This document shows, piece after piece, positions 52,525 through 63,899 of a stretch of DNA of 64,000 nt. The stretch covers positions 434,001 to 498,000 of the forward strand of contig VUYT01000004.1 in NCBI GenBank assembly GCA_008802785.1. The letters are read 5' to 3'. Both the position numbers and the translations under genes were made by a program. Every line of letters starts with the position of its first letter. Within the stretch, counting starts at the first letter, position 1. This DNA is from Symmetrospora coprosmae (lineage: Eukaryota; Basidiomycota; Cystobasidiomycetes; Symmetrosporaceae). Below the pieces are notes generated by a model, which saw only the letters and a list, made by a program, of their open reading frames with translations, ran no database searches and was not told the origin of the DNA.

Positions 52525-54628
52525 ATGTCGTCGTCGCACCACCAAGACGACGATGCCAGCTTCAACCCGTTCATGGCGGATCCTGATGAGGACAGTCGGC
52601 GCAGCAGCGCACTGCCGGAGGTAGCCCTGGAGCACGGCAACGGCGGCGGCGGCGGATTCGAGGACGTGCAGCAGGATCACACGCAGGCAGAGGTGCAGCA
52701 GCAGGCGCAGCAGGTACCTCTGCCACCTCCCGGCCAGTCGCAATACGTTGAGCCGTCATCCTTCGCCCATGGTAACGAGGAGGAGCAAGGCCAGGCGCCT
52801 GCCCCGCCTCAGCCCGTTAGGCGCCCAACTCGCCTCACCCTCAGGGACAACCTCGACTGGAAGGATGAGATCAAGGTGGGGTGATTGCGCTCGCAATGAT
52901 GGCCTCGGTCCTCTGACGCCCAAGCTCCATGCACAGATCATCGACGCCCAGAAGACGAGCGAGGGCGCCACGTCCACCTACATTGCCTATGTCATCCGGT
53001 CACACGTAGGTTTCCCCCGCCTAGCTTGACTGGCAAGGGTGAAGCATCGCTGACAGCGCTCGCCTCACCCTTCACCAGCAAGGAGACGCTCGCCGCCGCT
53101 ACTCGGAATTCGAGAGTCTCCGCGTTACGCTCATGAAGCTGTACCCGGTGCTCATCGTCCCGCCCATCCCGCCGCACCACAGCCTCACAGACTACGCTTC
53201 CAAGCAGTCGAAAGCCAAGGAGGACGCGTCCGTCATTGCTCGTCGGAAACGCATGCTCCAGAACTACCTGAACCGCTTGGGCCGGCATCCAATCTTTGGC
53301 GAGGAGCGCGTGTTTCAGCGGTTCCTCGAGCCAAACCTCCCTTGGAGTGAGGTTCTCCACTCGCCGCCCGCCAGCTTGCTGCCAAAGAATGTGCTCAAGG
53401 CATCAGCGCGGACGCCTACCGACCCTTCCACGTCCGCCCTTTACGCGAGTCTCCCAGGCCCGTCCTCGACCTCGACATCGGGGTCGGGCTCAGCCTCTGG
53501 GTACGGCCCTGCTCTACAGGAACCCGACCAGCGCTTCCTAGACAGCGAGCACTTCACCAACAAGTTCTCGGCACACCTCAGCGGTTCGCTGGAAAAGGTC
53601 AACCGGAGAGCCATGAAGCGGTGGAGCGAGCTCAGTGCAGACTACGCCGAGCTCGGTGCCGTACTCAATGGCTTCAGCCTCAACGAGGGTAGTAGCGGGA
53701 GTGGCTCAGCCATCGCTGGAATGCAGGGTCCGCAAGAAAGGCAAGCGGTGGAAACGTTGTCGCGGGCTATCGAGAGCACAGGACAAGCGGTTGATTCCAC
53801 GTATTTGCATTCGAATGCGATGGTGCGTGCGGTATTGGATCCCAGCCTGCAGCGAAGAGAGAACTGATGTGCCGCACTTGCCAACCCCTACAGCTGCAAG
53901 AGTGGGAGCGTCTCTTCACGGAACCGTTGGCAGAATACTCGCAGTTCAGCAATATCATCAAGGCGTTGCTGAAATATCGGCACTCGAAGCATCTGCAGTT
54001 CGAGATGACAAGGGACAGTCTAGAGACGAAGAAGATCACACTCGAGGAACTCGAACGGTCAGAGATGGAGGCTCGGCGACTGGACCAGGCGCTCGACCGG
54101 GCGCTCACGCGGGGCAAGCGGGGCGAAAGACCAGGGGAAACCGACAACGAGGTTCTAGGAGCGTCCCACAGTGACCTCTCATCGAGCCAGTCTGCGCGAT
54201 CACAGGCCAGCACTGTCGCCCCAGCGGCGCCAAGCGGAGGAGGGCGATTCGGCTTCCTCGGTGCTCTCAGCCACACACTGAACGGGATTGTCGACTCGGA
54301 TCCGGACATGACGCGGCGCAACACGATCGGCAAGACGCGCGAGCAGATCAACGGACTCGAGTCGAGCATCGACGCCATCACGTCGGACCTGCGGTACGCG
54401 AACCAGATGATCCAGGCAGACCTCGACCGGTTCCAGCGCCAAAAGGTAGGAGATCTCAAGGAGATGTGTACGAGCTTCTCGAGCTTTCACGTCGAAATGT
54501 GCAAGAAGAACCTCGAGATGTGGACGGAGGCGCGGAAAGCCATCGAGGAGATTGATGACGCACCGGCGGCGCTCAACAGCGGCAAGGGGGCTGGGGCAGG
54601 AGAGGGCGGATATGGGAGTGAGCGGTGA
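52525..54628 (+). CDS. Sorting nexin SNX41/ATG20-type (PX-BAR)
   Basis: Endosomal sorting and selective-autophagy protein that binds phosphatidylinositol 3-phosphate. Four exons in phase: 52525-52875, 52937-53005, 53079-53822 and 53894-54628, 632 codons. After a disordered N-terminus the PX domain begins about residue 110: SEGATSTYIAYVIRSHQGD, ARRRYSEFESLRVTLMKLYP (basic RRRYSEF lipid contact) and VPPIPPHHSL (Pro-rich loop), ending FLEPNLPW. A BAR-type helical region follows: RRAMKRWSELSADYAELG, LQEWERLFTEPLAEYSQFS and NQMIQADLDRFQRQKVGDL. Snx41 and Atg20 look alike; I cannot decide between them. Intron 3 uses acceptor ccctacag to give AMLQLQEWERL. Confidence 0.88.
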
Positions 54629-54865
54629 TGAGTCCGAGCAGACTGTGTAGGTGTGGATATGACCCTTGACGCCAATTAGCCTTGTTGTGTTCTACGATGA
54701 ACGCCTCTGTGTTCGCCCCTGATGCTTCCGTCGCGGTCCGCGTGGGCCTCGGGCCCCTTCCGCCCTCGTCCGTCTCTCTCCTTTCGAACGACTCGTGCGC
54801 CTCACCTCGACTACCCTTCACTCTCACATCTCACACTCCGAGCTGATACACAAATCCACTGCGCA

Positions 54866-55967
54866 ATGCCCTCGAAGCGCAAAATCCACCTCCTCCTGCT
54901 CCCGGATGAGATGCTCCTCCGCATTCGTTTCCACCTGCACACCCTCAGGATCACGTCTACTTCTCACGCACCTGCAGGACCATCCGCGACCTCTACAACG
55001 AGGACTTCTTCCAGTTCGCTGTGACATCAGCGGGATGGGGGCGATCCGCGTTCGACTGGAGGACCAACAGGAGCAAGACTGACCCAGTCTGGAGGGAGCT
55101 GGCAGGAACCATCGTCGCGGACGCTCGGACGTTTGAGACGTACGCAGAGATACCCAAGTGGGCAACTCAGGAGTGTGAGTCGCATCACAGACCCTGAGCT
55201 ACGGCTCTCCGGGGAGGGAGCTGACGCGCAGCTGACTGGGCACTATCCTGTACCATCCATAACGCGCAGCGATCTTCGAGCAAGGAGACCCGATGCTCCA
55301 GGAGCCGACGCTGCGTGTCTGGTCTCGAGCAGACGTAAAGCAGAAGAAGACATGCCTCGAAATCGACAAGGCCTGGTACACTTACGACGTCGAGGACGAA
55401 GACGCCCCCGGTCAGTTCACAGTCTTTGACTACGCCGACGATGCACCCGAGCGATCTGGCCCCGCACCGAGACTGCTGGATCATCCGTACCTCGCGAACC
55501 GCTTCTTCTCGACGCCGCGTATCTCGGTCATCGACGTTGACGACGGCAAAGTGGGACTGGCCATGCCGATCTGCAACGAGAAAGGCGTCCTCGTCCTCGA
55601 TGTCTACTTTTACCTGACGTTCTGGTGAGCTGAAGCACCCTCGAGCCGAAGCACCCTCGAGCCGGAGAAGCGTTCACTCTCGCCGTCTGACTCTGACTCA
55701 TTGATCCCCACAGTCTCGGCCACGTCTCCAACGAGTACTGGCTCGAGGTAGGTGGCGTCACATAGGATTGCCGCATGCGCCATACTGACAACTTCTGGAC
55801 ACTTCGCGAACATAGGGTAGCCATACGTACGTACATCTCTGCGTGCTTCATCCTGATGTCTATGTCTTCTGTGCGCTGACTCTTGTCAACCATCTTACAG
55901 ATTTTTCGAGGGTTTCACAGCATATGGAGCAGGCGATTGTTCCGTCGAGGTCAACTGGGGTAGCTGA
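54866..55967 (+). pseudogene. F-box-like family copy 1, frameshifted
   Basis: First of four tandem relatives. The exon layout matches copy 2: 54866-55174, 55270-55624, 55714-55747, 55816-55826 (11 bases) and 55901-55967. The F-box-like start LLLLPDEMLLRIRFHLHTL is followed by a one-base loss near 54946-54947 compared with copies 2 and 3, which read CTGCAGGAT or CTCCAGGAC where this copy has CTCAGGAT. After that point the conserved DHVYFSRTCRTIRDLYNED continues in another frame. All later exons remain open and in phase, with DHPYLANRFFSTPR and FFEGFTAYGAGDC at the end. The damage therefore looks recent, or is a sequencing error. If read normally the protein would stop after about 100 residues. 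Confidence 0.75.
55632..55663 (+). repeat. 16-base direct duplication inside intron 2 of copy 1
   Basis: The unit gaagcaccctcgagcc occurs twice without a gap, directly after the donor of intron 2. A simple slippage duplication. Confidence 0.9.
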
Positions 55968-56415
55968 ACAGATTGGAATGGCTACTCCTGCGTGGACAGG
56001 CCGAGGGTCCCGCCTGGCTAAGGACTCCGAGCGACCGGTCTTCTAGGGCAACGCGACTCCGAAGACGCAGGCCAGAAATATTTAGATGTAAAGCTGCAGC
56101 AATGCCTGCTGTTTGTCGGGTACCACCGGGCAGCTTTGCCGTCTCCGTACACATCTTACTCGTCTATCTAGTTGTCGCCTTTCCTGCTTGATGTTCGGAG
56201 TCGGATACGACGCACTGTGCGCTTCCTTCGCTCCCGTCGAGTCTGGGTCCGCCATGGCCGACGCGTCTCCGCTCTCCGTGTTGTGACGTCGGAAAGGGCT
56301 CGACCGCCCTTGACGACCACCACGCTGCTCTCTTTCGCTCCACAACGACCATATCACGTCGTTGTGCACACATCTGCGATACAGTCACTGCCGCACCTAC
56401 AGCGAATTGTCGACC
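55968..56415. other. Spacer between F-box-like copies 1 and 2
   Basis: About 450 bases with no recognisable coding or repeat feature; likely promoter of copy 2. Confidence 0.4.
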
Positions 56416-57522
56416 ATGTCAACCCCGACGAAACCTGCGAAACCTGAGCGTGGCCTCCTGGTGCTCCCGAACGAGATGCTGCTGCGTGTCCGATCCCATC
56501 TGCACGCCCTGCAGGATCACGTCTACTTCTCTCGAACCTGTAAGAGCATCCGCGAGCTGTACAGCGAGGAATTCTTCGAGTTCGCCGTCAAGTCCGCGGG
56601 ATGGGGACGCACCCTCTCCGAACAGGTGCAGGCCAATGTCACCAGGACCTGGCAAGCTTTCGCGAGCACCTTGATTGCCAACGGACGCATTTTCAAGGAC
56701 AACAAGGACATTCCCAAGTGGGCGCAGTACGAGAGTGCGTGTTGCCCTTCCGCCCCTCTGGCGTCTGCCTCATGTTCGCCTCACTGGCGGGGAACGCTGC
56801 GGACATGAGCTGAAGCATGTCCGACAACCCGCTACATGACAGGCATCTTCGAAGGAGAAGGGCAAAGCCTGACCAAGGCAAGCCTCAAGGTTCTCAAGCC
56901 GGACGACGTCAAGCGGGGCAAAATCCGCCTCAAGGTCGACTCCGTGTTCTACAACTGGGACGTCAAGAATGAGCAAACACCCGGCCAGTTCACAGTGCCC
57001 AACTATTCTGACGACGAGCCGACCCAGCGAGGCGAAGACCCGAAGCTGCTCGACCACCCCTACCTGGCGAATCGCTTCATCACCACCCCTCGGGTCGCCC
57101 ACCTCGACGTCGATGACGACAAGGACTTGGGCGGCTTCGACATAGACAATGACGAAGGAGTCACGGTGTACGATGTCTACGGCCTCTTGGCTGACGTGTA
57201 AGTGAGGTAACTGCACTACCCGCAGCCGTTCACACTGGCTGAATGTACTGCCATTCTGCAGACTCAACAATTGCATGGATCCGGAGTACTGGCAAGACGT
57301 GCGTGACGTCTGAACTATAATACCCGTCTGTCCCGACAAGACTGCTAATGTAAGCCTGCTGTCGGACTGTACAGGGCATGCACACGTGAGTCGCTCCATC
57401 AGTCAGCTCCATTTGCGCCCGCTCATCCCATCCGTGCCCGTCCTCTTCTCATCAGCTTCTTCGAGGGCCTTCAGAATTACCGAGCCGGAAGCTGTGCACT
57501 GATGGCCAATTGGGGTTCCTGA
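56416..57522 (+). CDS. F-box-like family copy 2, intact, 262 residues
   Basis: The best-preserved member. Five exons in phase: 56416-56734, 56843-57197, 57262-57298, 57375-57385 (11 bases) and 57456-57522. Residues about 12-60 form an F-box-like helix set: LLVLPNEMLLRVRSHLHAL, then DHVYFSRTCKSIRELYSEE, FAVKSAGWGRT. The second half carries the family block GQFTVPNYSDDE, LLDHPYLANRFITTPRVAHL and EGVTVYDVYG. It ends FFEGLQNYRAGSCALMANWGS. I know no named domain for the C-terminal half. The F-box suggests an SCF adaptor. The short repeated duplication suggests a fast-evolving, lineage-specific family; this is inference. Confidence 0.75.
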
Positions 57523-57932
57523 GTTGGCTCTGACAAGAGATTGTGAGCCAGAGATGCAGGCGCGTCCGCCCACGAAAGCGGGTTTAGCACTGAAGTAATC
57601 ATCCTCTGTGCGGGCCGACTGTCCTCCGCTTTTTCTCGGTGCCAGCTTCGAACACAGGGCGATGCTTGAGCGTTGCAGCTATCGCTTGTGAGGCGGAAAG
57701 AGTCTTGCCCATGAGCTCGATGTCTAGCTTGCTAGGCCTGTGTACCCTTGTGTACGCCCAGCTGCAGCGACTCGGACTCGCCTGTTGACCCGTTTTCTCC
57801 GCTGTACCTGAATTTGCCACCGACGCGTTCCTGTCTCCGCGCGTGTGACGTCCGTTTGGGGCCTGGCCTTAGCAACGCCTCTCTCTTCCGCTCCAACCCG
57901 TAGTCAGAGGTCACATACATCGGGACAGAGCC
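57523..57932. other. Spacer between F-box-like copies 2 and 3
   Basis: About 410 bases; no feature beyond a likely promoter of copy 3. Confidence 0.4.
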
Positions 57933-58846
57933 ATGTCGACCTCCAAGATCACCCTTCTGAGCCTGCCGAACGAGATGCTGCTTCGAGTGCGTTCCCACCT
58001 GCACTCCCTCCAGGACCACGTCTATTTCGCCCGAACCTGCAAGACCACACAGAGCCTGTACAATGAGGACTTCTTCAGATTCGCTGTCCGATCTTCAGGG
58101 TGGGGAAGGACTGCTGTCGACCAGAAGGTTCAGACGGGCAACGAAGGGCGCGCCTGGACAACTCTGGCGGGCCGCCTCGTCGAGGATGCACGGATCTTCC
58201 AGCTGTTTGAGGAGGTCCCGGACTGGAGTCGCAAGGAGCGTGAGTACATCAGGTCTGGCGCAATGCGAAGAGACGTACTCAAATTCCAGTGTGGCAGTCA
58301 TCTTCGAACTTGCAGGCACGTTCGACGGCGGCAACGTCGCCACGGTCAAGTCAGCTGCAGATCTCAAACGAGCCGGGCAATGTCTGGCACTTGCCGAGCC
58401 AGTCTCCTACAGCTACGAGAGCCGGAAGCCTGGCCACTTCGCTATCTTCGAGCTGGACCACAAGAAAGAACTCGGAAAGGCTTGGCAACAGAAGATGCTG
58501 GATCACCCATACTTGGCCAACCGCTTTCTTACGTCGCCCCTTGTCGACATGGTCGATCTCGATGCAGACAACGGCAAGATACTGCGAAAATTGTCCAACA
58601 AGGAGGGCGTCACAGTTTACGACGTCTATCAGCCCTTCACTGCCAGGTATGCTGCACGCCATCTGCGGCGAATAGAGCGAACCCGAACTCTACCTGACGT
58701 AGCTGCAGTCTCTCGATGTTCAGGCCGCCAGAGATGCGGGATGGCGATGTAGGTGGCAGATCCCGCGCCCTGAGTTTGCCTGGTTCTGCGTTCAACGCTG
58801 ACATCTTTGCTTGTAATGTTTTTCGTATCAGGGAGGAACTGCGTGA
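57933..58846 (+). CDS. F-box-like family copy 3, 3' end altered
   Basis: Exons 57933-58239, 58298-58646 and 58709-58748 join in phase and match copy 2: LLSLPNEMLLRVRSHLHSL, DHVYFARTCKTTQSLYNEDF, MLDHPYLANRFLTSP and EGVTVYDVYQ. The 11-base exon is present at 58832-58842 (GGAGGAACTGC) with flanking splice signals. The intron that should follow has shrunk to about ten bases, so the sequence resembling the last exon (LFEPFVGF) lies almost directly behind it. Without splicing, translation ends at a TGA at 58844-58846, giving about 236 residues that lack the normal C-terminus. The protein may still be made, shortened; or the copy is decaying. Its end is uncertain. Confidence 0.6.
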
Positions 58847-59384
58847 GCAAGGCCTTTTTGAACCATTTGTCGGTTTCATCAAGTGCTGAAATGCGTCAAT
58901 TCGCCGAAATGCGCTTCCTGGCGCGTCCAGCTTTTTCATGGGGCTGGAGACGTCTCGTCGACAAGGGGTCTGTCTCCTCGAAGCCATCTGGGAGGGTTAG
59001 ACGGCTGCACACGCCGTCTGGTGCGTGTCAGTACAGGACAGTTCGAGAGCAGCCAATTCTGGCCCCTGATCATCAGGCCTGATACTTTTGCGTTCCTACG
59101 CGTCAAGAGACAGGCCTGATAATTCTTACGAGCCTGCCTGAAAGCTACTATCGCTCATCGAAGCGGGTTGGGAAGATGGCAGCAGGGGATGGAGCGAGAG
59201 ATCTGTGCTGCCTGCGAGGGGAGGTATCTGCTGGTCACTTGCCCACTCTCGTGGGGACATCATTGCCTGGCTTGCCGTGCCTGAAAGTGTCATCGCCGTC
59301 GCGTCTCCGCTGTTGCCCCGGTGGCGTTCGCCAGGGGGTTCTGAGCAGGTCTCTCCTTCTCACCATCTCACGTCAGCAAGCACC
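58847..59384. other. Spacer between F-box-like copies 3 and 4
   Basis: About 540 bases. The first 45 bases contain the remnant of the copy 3 last exon. The rest shows no recognisable feature; a gcctgat/atcaggc inverted repeat lies near 59070-59120. Confidence 0.4.
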
Positions 59385-60362
59385 ATGCCCAAGAAGGTCA
59401 AGGGCAAGGAGAAGCGCAAGAACAAGTTTGACAGGGGCTTACTCTCGCTGCCCCGCGAGATCCTCCTCCTCGTACGCGCCCAGATGCACTCGCTCGAAGC
59501 CCACGTCGCCTTCAGCCTCGCCTGCAGGGCGACCAAGAGCCTGTACGACGACAAGTTCTGGCGCTCCGCACTCATCACATCGGGGTGGAGTCTCTCGAGG
59601 CTCTCGGATGACACCAAGCAGGCGCTCAGGGACGACCCGAAGATCCAGATCTGGGCGGGCCTCACAAGGATCATTGACGAGGATGCTCGAAGCTGTGACA
59701 ACGAAGACTGGCGCATCAACATGTGGGCCGAGATCCCCGAGGAAGCCGACTGCGTTCTCCACACTACCAAGGACAGTCAGTTGAGCGGACGTCTGCTCGT
59801 CCCCACTTTGCAGTCCAGCTGATGCATCCCGCTTTCCCTGCCCTATGGGTCAGCCATCTTCGAGGAGGAGTTCCCAGACCGCGAGCATCTCAAGCCGCGT
59901 ACCCCGAAGGAGCTGAAGGAAGCCAAAGTCAAAATTAGGCAAGCCTACGAAGTCGCCTGCATCTGCTCGTGGTCTTGGTCCCCGCCGGGGGAGATCTTTA
60001 AAGTTCAGAAGCTCGAATCGCTCCTTGAGCATCCGTACATGGCCAACAGGCACTTCACCGATCCACCTACGACGTGCATAAAGGTATCAGATGGCCTAGA
60101 GGCGGTTCTTGGCTACTATGACAGCGACATGCCGGGTGGGATGGGAGGTCCGCAAGAGCAGGAGCTTAAGGTTGTCAATCCCTGGGGAGTAACTAGCGGC
60201 GAGGCATATCTGGCTACCGCGGTTCTGTGGGTAAAAATCGACTTGCAGTCAGAGGGAGTGGTAGTATCAGCTCTGACAGCCATTACCGCCTGGGCCTTCA
60301 GCATCCACGAGGCTTTGGAAGGCATCGAGGTCAGTCAGCAATTGCTCAGGCGTCCGAGTTGA
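59385..60362 (+). CDS. F-box-like family copy 4, most diverged, 299 residues
   Basis: Two exons, 59385-59775 and 59854-60362. A Lys-rich N-terminus (MPKKVKGKEKRKNKF) precedes GLLSLPREILLLVRAQMHSL and HVAFSLACRATKSLYDDKFW, clearly the family F-box-like region. The first intron sits at the same place as in copies 1-3 and opens onto the same IFE motif (TIFEEEFPDREHL). The block LLEHPYMANRHFTDPP corresponds to DHPYLANRF. The last part (YLATAVLWVKIDLQ, AITAWAFSIHEALEGIE) has no clear match, and the 11-base exon is not recognisable. The model reads through to 60362; additional introns near 60240-60330 are possible. Confidence 0.6.
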
Positions 60363-60917
60363 CTGCACAGCTGACGGATCCCAAGTGTCCACGCAGAGCA
60401 CTGGTGATCTCGCGATCTGTAAGCAGGAGTAGGCTGGTTGACGCCGGCCTCGCCATTGCATGCTGACGGCGCAGGATCGCACACAGGCAATTCGCTCGCT
60501 TCACGAGCCGTGGCTGCTACTTCACAGCAGACTGGAACTTTGATTCGTAGAGGAGCACCACCATCCCGCATCGACGTGTGAGCGTGAGCTGGCCTTGTCC
60601 ATCCCCGCGTCACGTGTCTATGTAGCCAGGCTTCGCATGGGTAGGGCGTCTTTCGCCAGATGACGATTCTTCTGTCATCATCTAGAAGGACACAGGACTC
60701 GCTGCCGACAGTTAATGAGACATCGAGCCTGGTCATGGACAGAGTCTTCTGCGTCTCCGTCTCTGCCGTTGCTTCTTTCTTTCCCGCACTGCCACTTTCC
60801 CACCTTCCCACGGCCATGCCCGGCTACCTGGGACGCGCAGAGTTGCCGCTTTCTCGAGTCGCCTATTCGACACAGCAATGCATCTTGATCCGCCTTGAGT
60901 GATACGGCAAGACGAAT
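60363..60917. other. Intergenic region before aconitase
   Basis: About 555 bases, promoter of the aconitase gene. Pyrimidine-rich near 60750-60810. No gene or repeat seen. Confidence 0.4.
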
Positions 60918-63899
60918 ATGACCGCCTCACCTCTACTGCGTCGCGGCCTCGCTACCGCTGTCTCCAGCACGCGGCCAGCGTCCGCTCGCCCAACCTTGCG
61001 AGCCGAGTCCATTGTCGACTATCCGGCTCTTTCGCACAACATCGAGCGCGTTCGTCAAAGGCTCAATCGGCCTCTGACGCTCTCTGAAAAGATTCTCTAT
61101 GGTCATCTCGACGACGTGGAGCAGAACATTGAGCGCGGCAGCTCTCAGCTGCGTCTCAGGCCGCGAAGGGTCGCCCTGCATGGTGAGAATCCGCCGTGCC
61201 TTTTGCCACAACGCGTCAAAGCCCAGCTCATTGTCCATGCTCGTTTCAGACGCCAATGCGCAGACGGTGCTCCTCCAGTTCATGACCACCGGCATCCCGC
61301 GCGTCAAGGTCCCGACATCTGTGCACACAGACCACCTCATTGTGGCGCGGGAGGGAGCAAAGGCCGACCTGGAAGCAGCGAAGCTAGAGCATGGCGAAGT
61401 GTACCGATTCCTTGAGAGCGCGTGCCAGAAGGTGAGTTGTCCTACACATCCAATCAGGCTAGCTCCAGCTGACCCGCTCTTCGTGCGCCATCTCCGACAG
61501 TACGGTCTTGACTTTTGGCGACCTGGCGTGCGCATCGTCCCTCGCTACAGCAGAGACGTCATTGGCCGCACAGGCTGACTCTCTTTCCCTTCATAACAGG
61601 CCGGCATGTGAGCCACTTCGCCCGCTGGACGTGATGAGATCGAGCTCTTCAGATTGACACCATCACAATGCTACCAGTCTGCACCAGATCATCTTCGAAC
61701 GCTATGCTCAGCCAGGAGCCCTGCTGGTCGGCTCTGACTCGCACACACCAAATGCTGCCGGGATGGCCATGCTTGGCATTGGTGTCGGAGGGGCGGAGGC
61801 AGTAGACGTGATGGTCGGCTTGCCATACTCCTTGCGCTGCCCGAAGGTTATCGGCGTGCATCTTACAGGCAAGCTCAGCGGATGGACATCAGCGAAGGGT
61901 GAGCTGCATCGTCTTGGCCGAAATGGTGTATGGGGCTCATACCGATCGATCCTACCGCAGACATCATCCTCAAGCTCGCCTCCATCCTGACGGTCAAGGG
62001 TGGTACGGGCTCGATCATTGAATACTACGGAGAGGGCGCGCAGACCCTCTCACCTACAGCGATGTCTACCATCGGCAACATGGGTGCGGAAGTCGGCGCA
62101 ACGACCACCATCTTCCCGTACAACTCGTCCGTTGCGGAATACCTGCAAAAGACCGAGCGCCAACACATCATTGACGAAGCCAAGCCGTACCTTGGACAGC
62201 TACACGCCGACAAGGGATGTGAATACGATCAGCACATTCACATTGATTTGAATACTCTCGAGCCTCACATCAACGGCCCATACTCGCCAGATATCTCCCA
62301 GCCCATCTCCAAGTTTGCAGAATTCATCAAAGGCAGCAACTCGCCATCCGATATTTCTGCTGCCCTCATTGGATCCTGCACCAATTCCTCGTATGAGGAT
62401 CTGTCCCGCGCTAGCGGTATCGCCGGAGAAGCGCTCAAGGCCGGACTCAAGACAAGCACTTCCTTCTTCGTGGCGCCAGGATCCGAAGAGATCCGGGCTA
62501 CAGTCGACCGAGACGGCATCTTCGACAATCTCACCCAGGCAGGAGGCACGCTATTGGCCAATGCATGCGGAGCTTGGTGAGTTGACCAAGGTTCCCGCTC
62601 GTTTGGCCATGAGCTGATGTGCTGGCATCGGCAGCGTCGGACAATGGGAGCGTCCGAGCATGAAGCCGGGTACGGTCAACTCGAGTGAGTCTCGAGTCTG
62701 GAAGGTCCATGCCGAATGCCACAGCTAAGACACTCATCTCGGCAGTTATCTCGTCTTTCAACCGCAACTTCGCCGGCCGGCAGGATGGCAACACCTCTAC
62801 GCACTCCTTCGTCGCCAGCCCGGAGATCGCTACAGCCATGGCTTTTGCCGGCTCTTTGACATTCAACCCGGTGACCGACTCGCTTCCCTTGCCAAATGGC
62901 GGCTCCTTCAAGTTCAGCGAGCCGAGCGGTCTCGCCTTTCCTCAGGAGGCCTATGAGCGGTCTCTCGACTTCTACTCTGGCCCGGTCGAGGATGGCAGCG
63001 CCGTTGAGGTCGATGTCGACGCCAGCTCGGAGCGCATTCAGCTCCTCCGCCCTTTCCCCGCCTGGAACGGCGAGGACTCGCAGGACTTGACTACGCTCAT
63101 CAAGGTGCAGGGCAAGTGCACGACGGACCACATCTCACCAGCGGGGCCGTGGTACCGATACAGAGGTCACCTCGAAAACATCTCGGTGAGTCCACTTTGC
63201 TATCTTGCGCAGACTCCCGACGTTCAAACTGACATCTCTTGACAATAGCAAAATCTGCTCATCGGCGCCATCAACGCGGACAATGGCAAGCCCAACTCGA
63301 TCCTCAACAAGCTGACGGGAGCCTGGGAGGATGTGCCCAAGGTCGCCGCGCACTATCGCGATAACGGAGTAAAATGGGCTGTCGTGGCGGGAGACAATTA
63401 CGGAGAAGGATCGTCTCGCGAAGCCGCAGCTCTGTCGCCGCGGTACATGGGTGGCTTTGCGGTGTTGGCGAACAGTATGGCGAGAATACACGAGACGGTG
63501 GGTGCTCATCCGACAGCCAAAGAAGCCGCAGCTCGTGCTGATCATGCTGCTCCTTCCGTCACCCGCAGAATCTGAAAAAGCAAGGTCTACTGCCTCTCTT
63601 CTTCACCAAGTCTGGCGACTACGACGCCATCTCCAGTGAAGACAAGCTCAGGATCTCTGGCCTGAAGACCCTTGGCCCGAGCAAGCCACTCAAGCTCGAG
63701 ATCATCAAGCCCGACGGCACCGTCGTTACGACCGAGCTGTCTCATACACTGACGATGGACCAGGTGGAGTGGTGGGTAGTTCTTTCTCGATGCCCAAGTA
63801 TGAGCGGACACGCTGACCGGTCCCTTGCGGTGGAATAGGTTCAAGGCAGGAAGTGCGCTCAACACCCTCCGCCCGCACGATGCGATCTGGATGAAGTGA
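60918..63899 (+). CDS. Mitochondrial aconitase, Aco2-like
   Basis: Iron-sulfur hydratase of the citrate/isocitrate or homocitrate/homoisocitrate type. Eleven exons in phase: 60918-61182, 61250-61431, 61501-61527, 61600-61607 (8 bases), 61678-61898, 61961-62576, 62635-62684, 62746-63185, 63249-63497, 63569-63771 and 63839-63899, 773 codons. The presequence is [18 protein letters not shown]. Core motifs: [57 protein letters not shown] (joined by the 8-base exon), [37 protein letters not shown] (cluster Cys), NACGACVGQW (two cluster Cys), [13 protein letters not shown] and [15 protein letters not shown]. The TSVHTDHL variant suggests the fungal Aco2 paralogue rather than Aco1, which in yeast contributes to lysine synthesis; this subgroup call is tentative. 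Confidence 0.92.
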
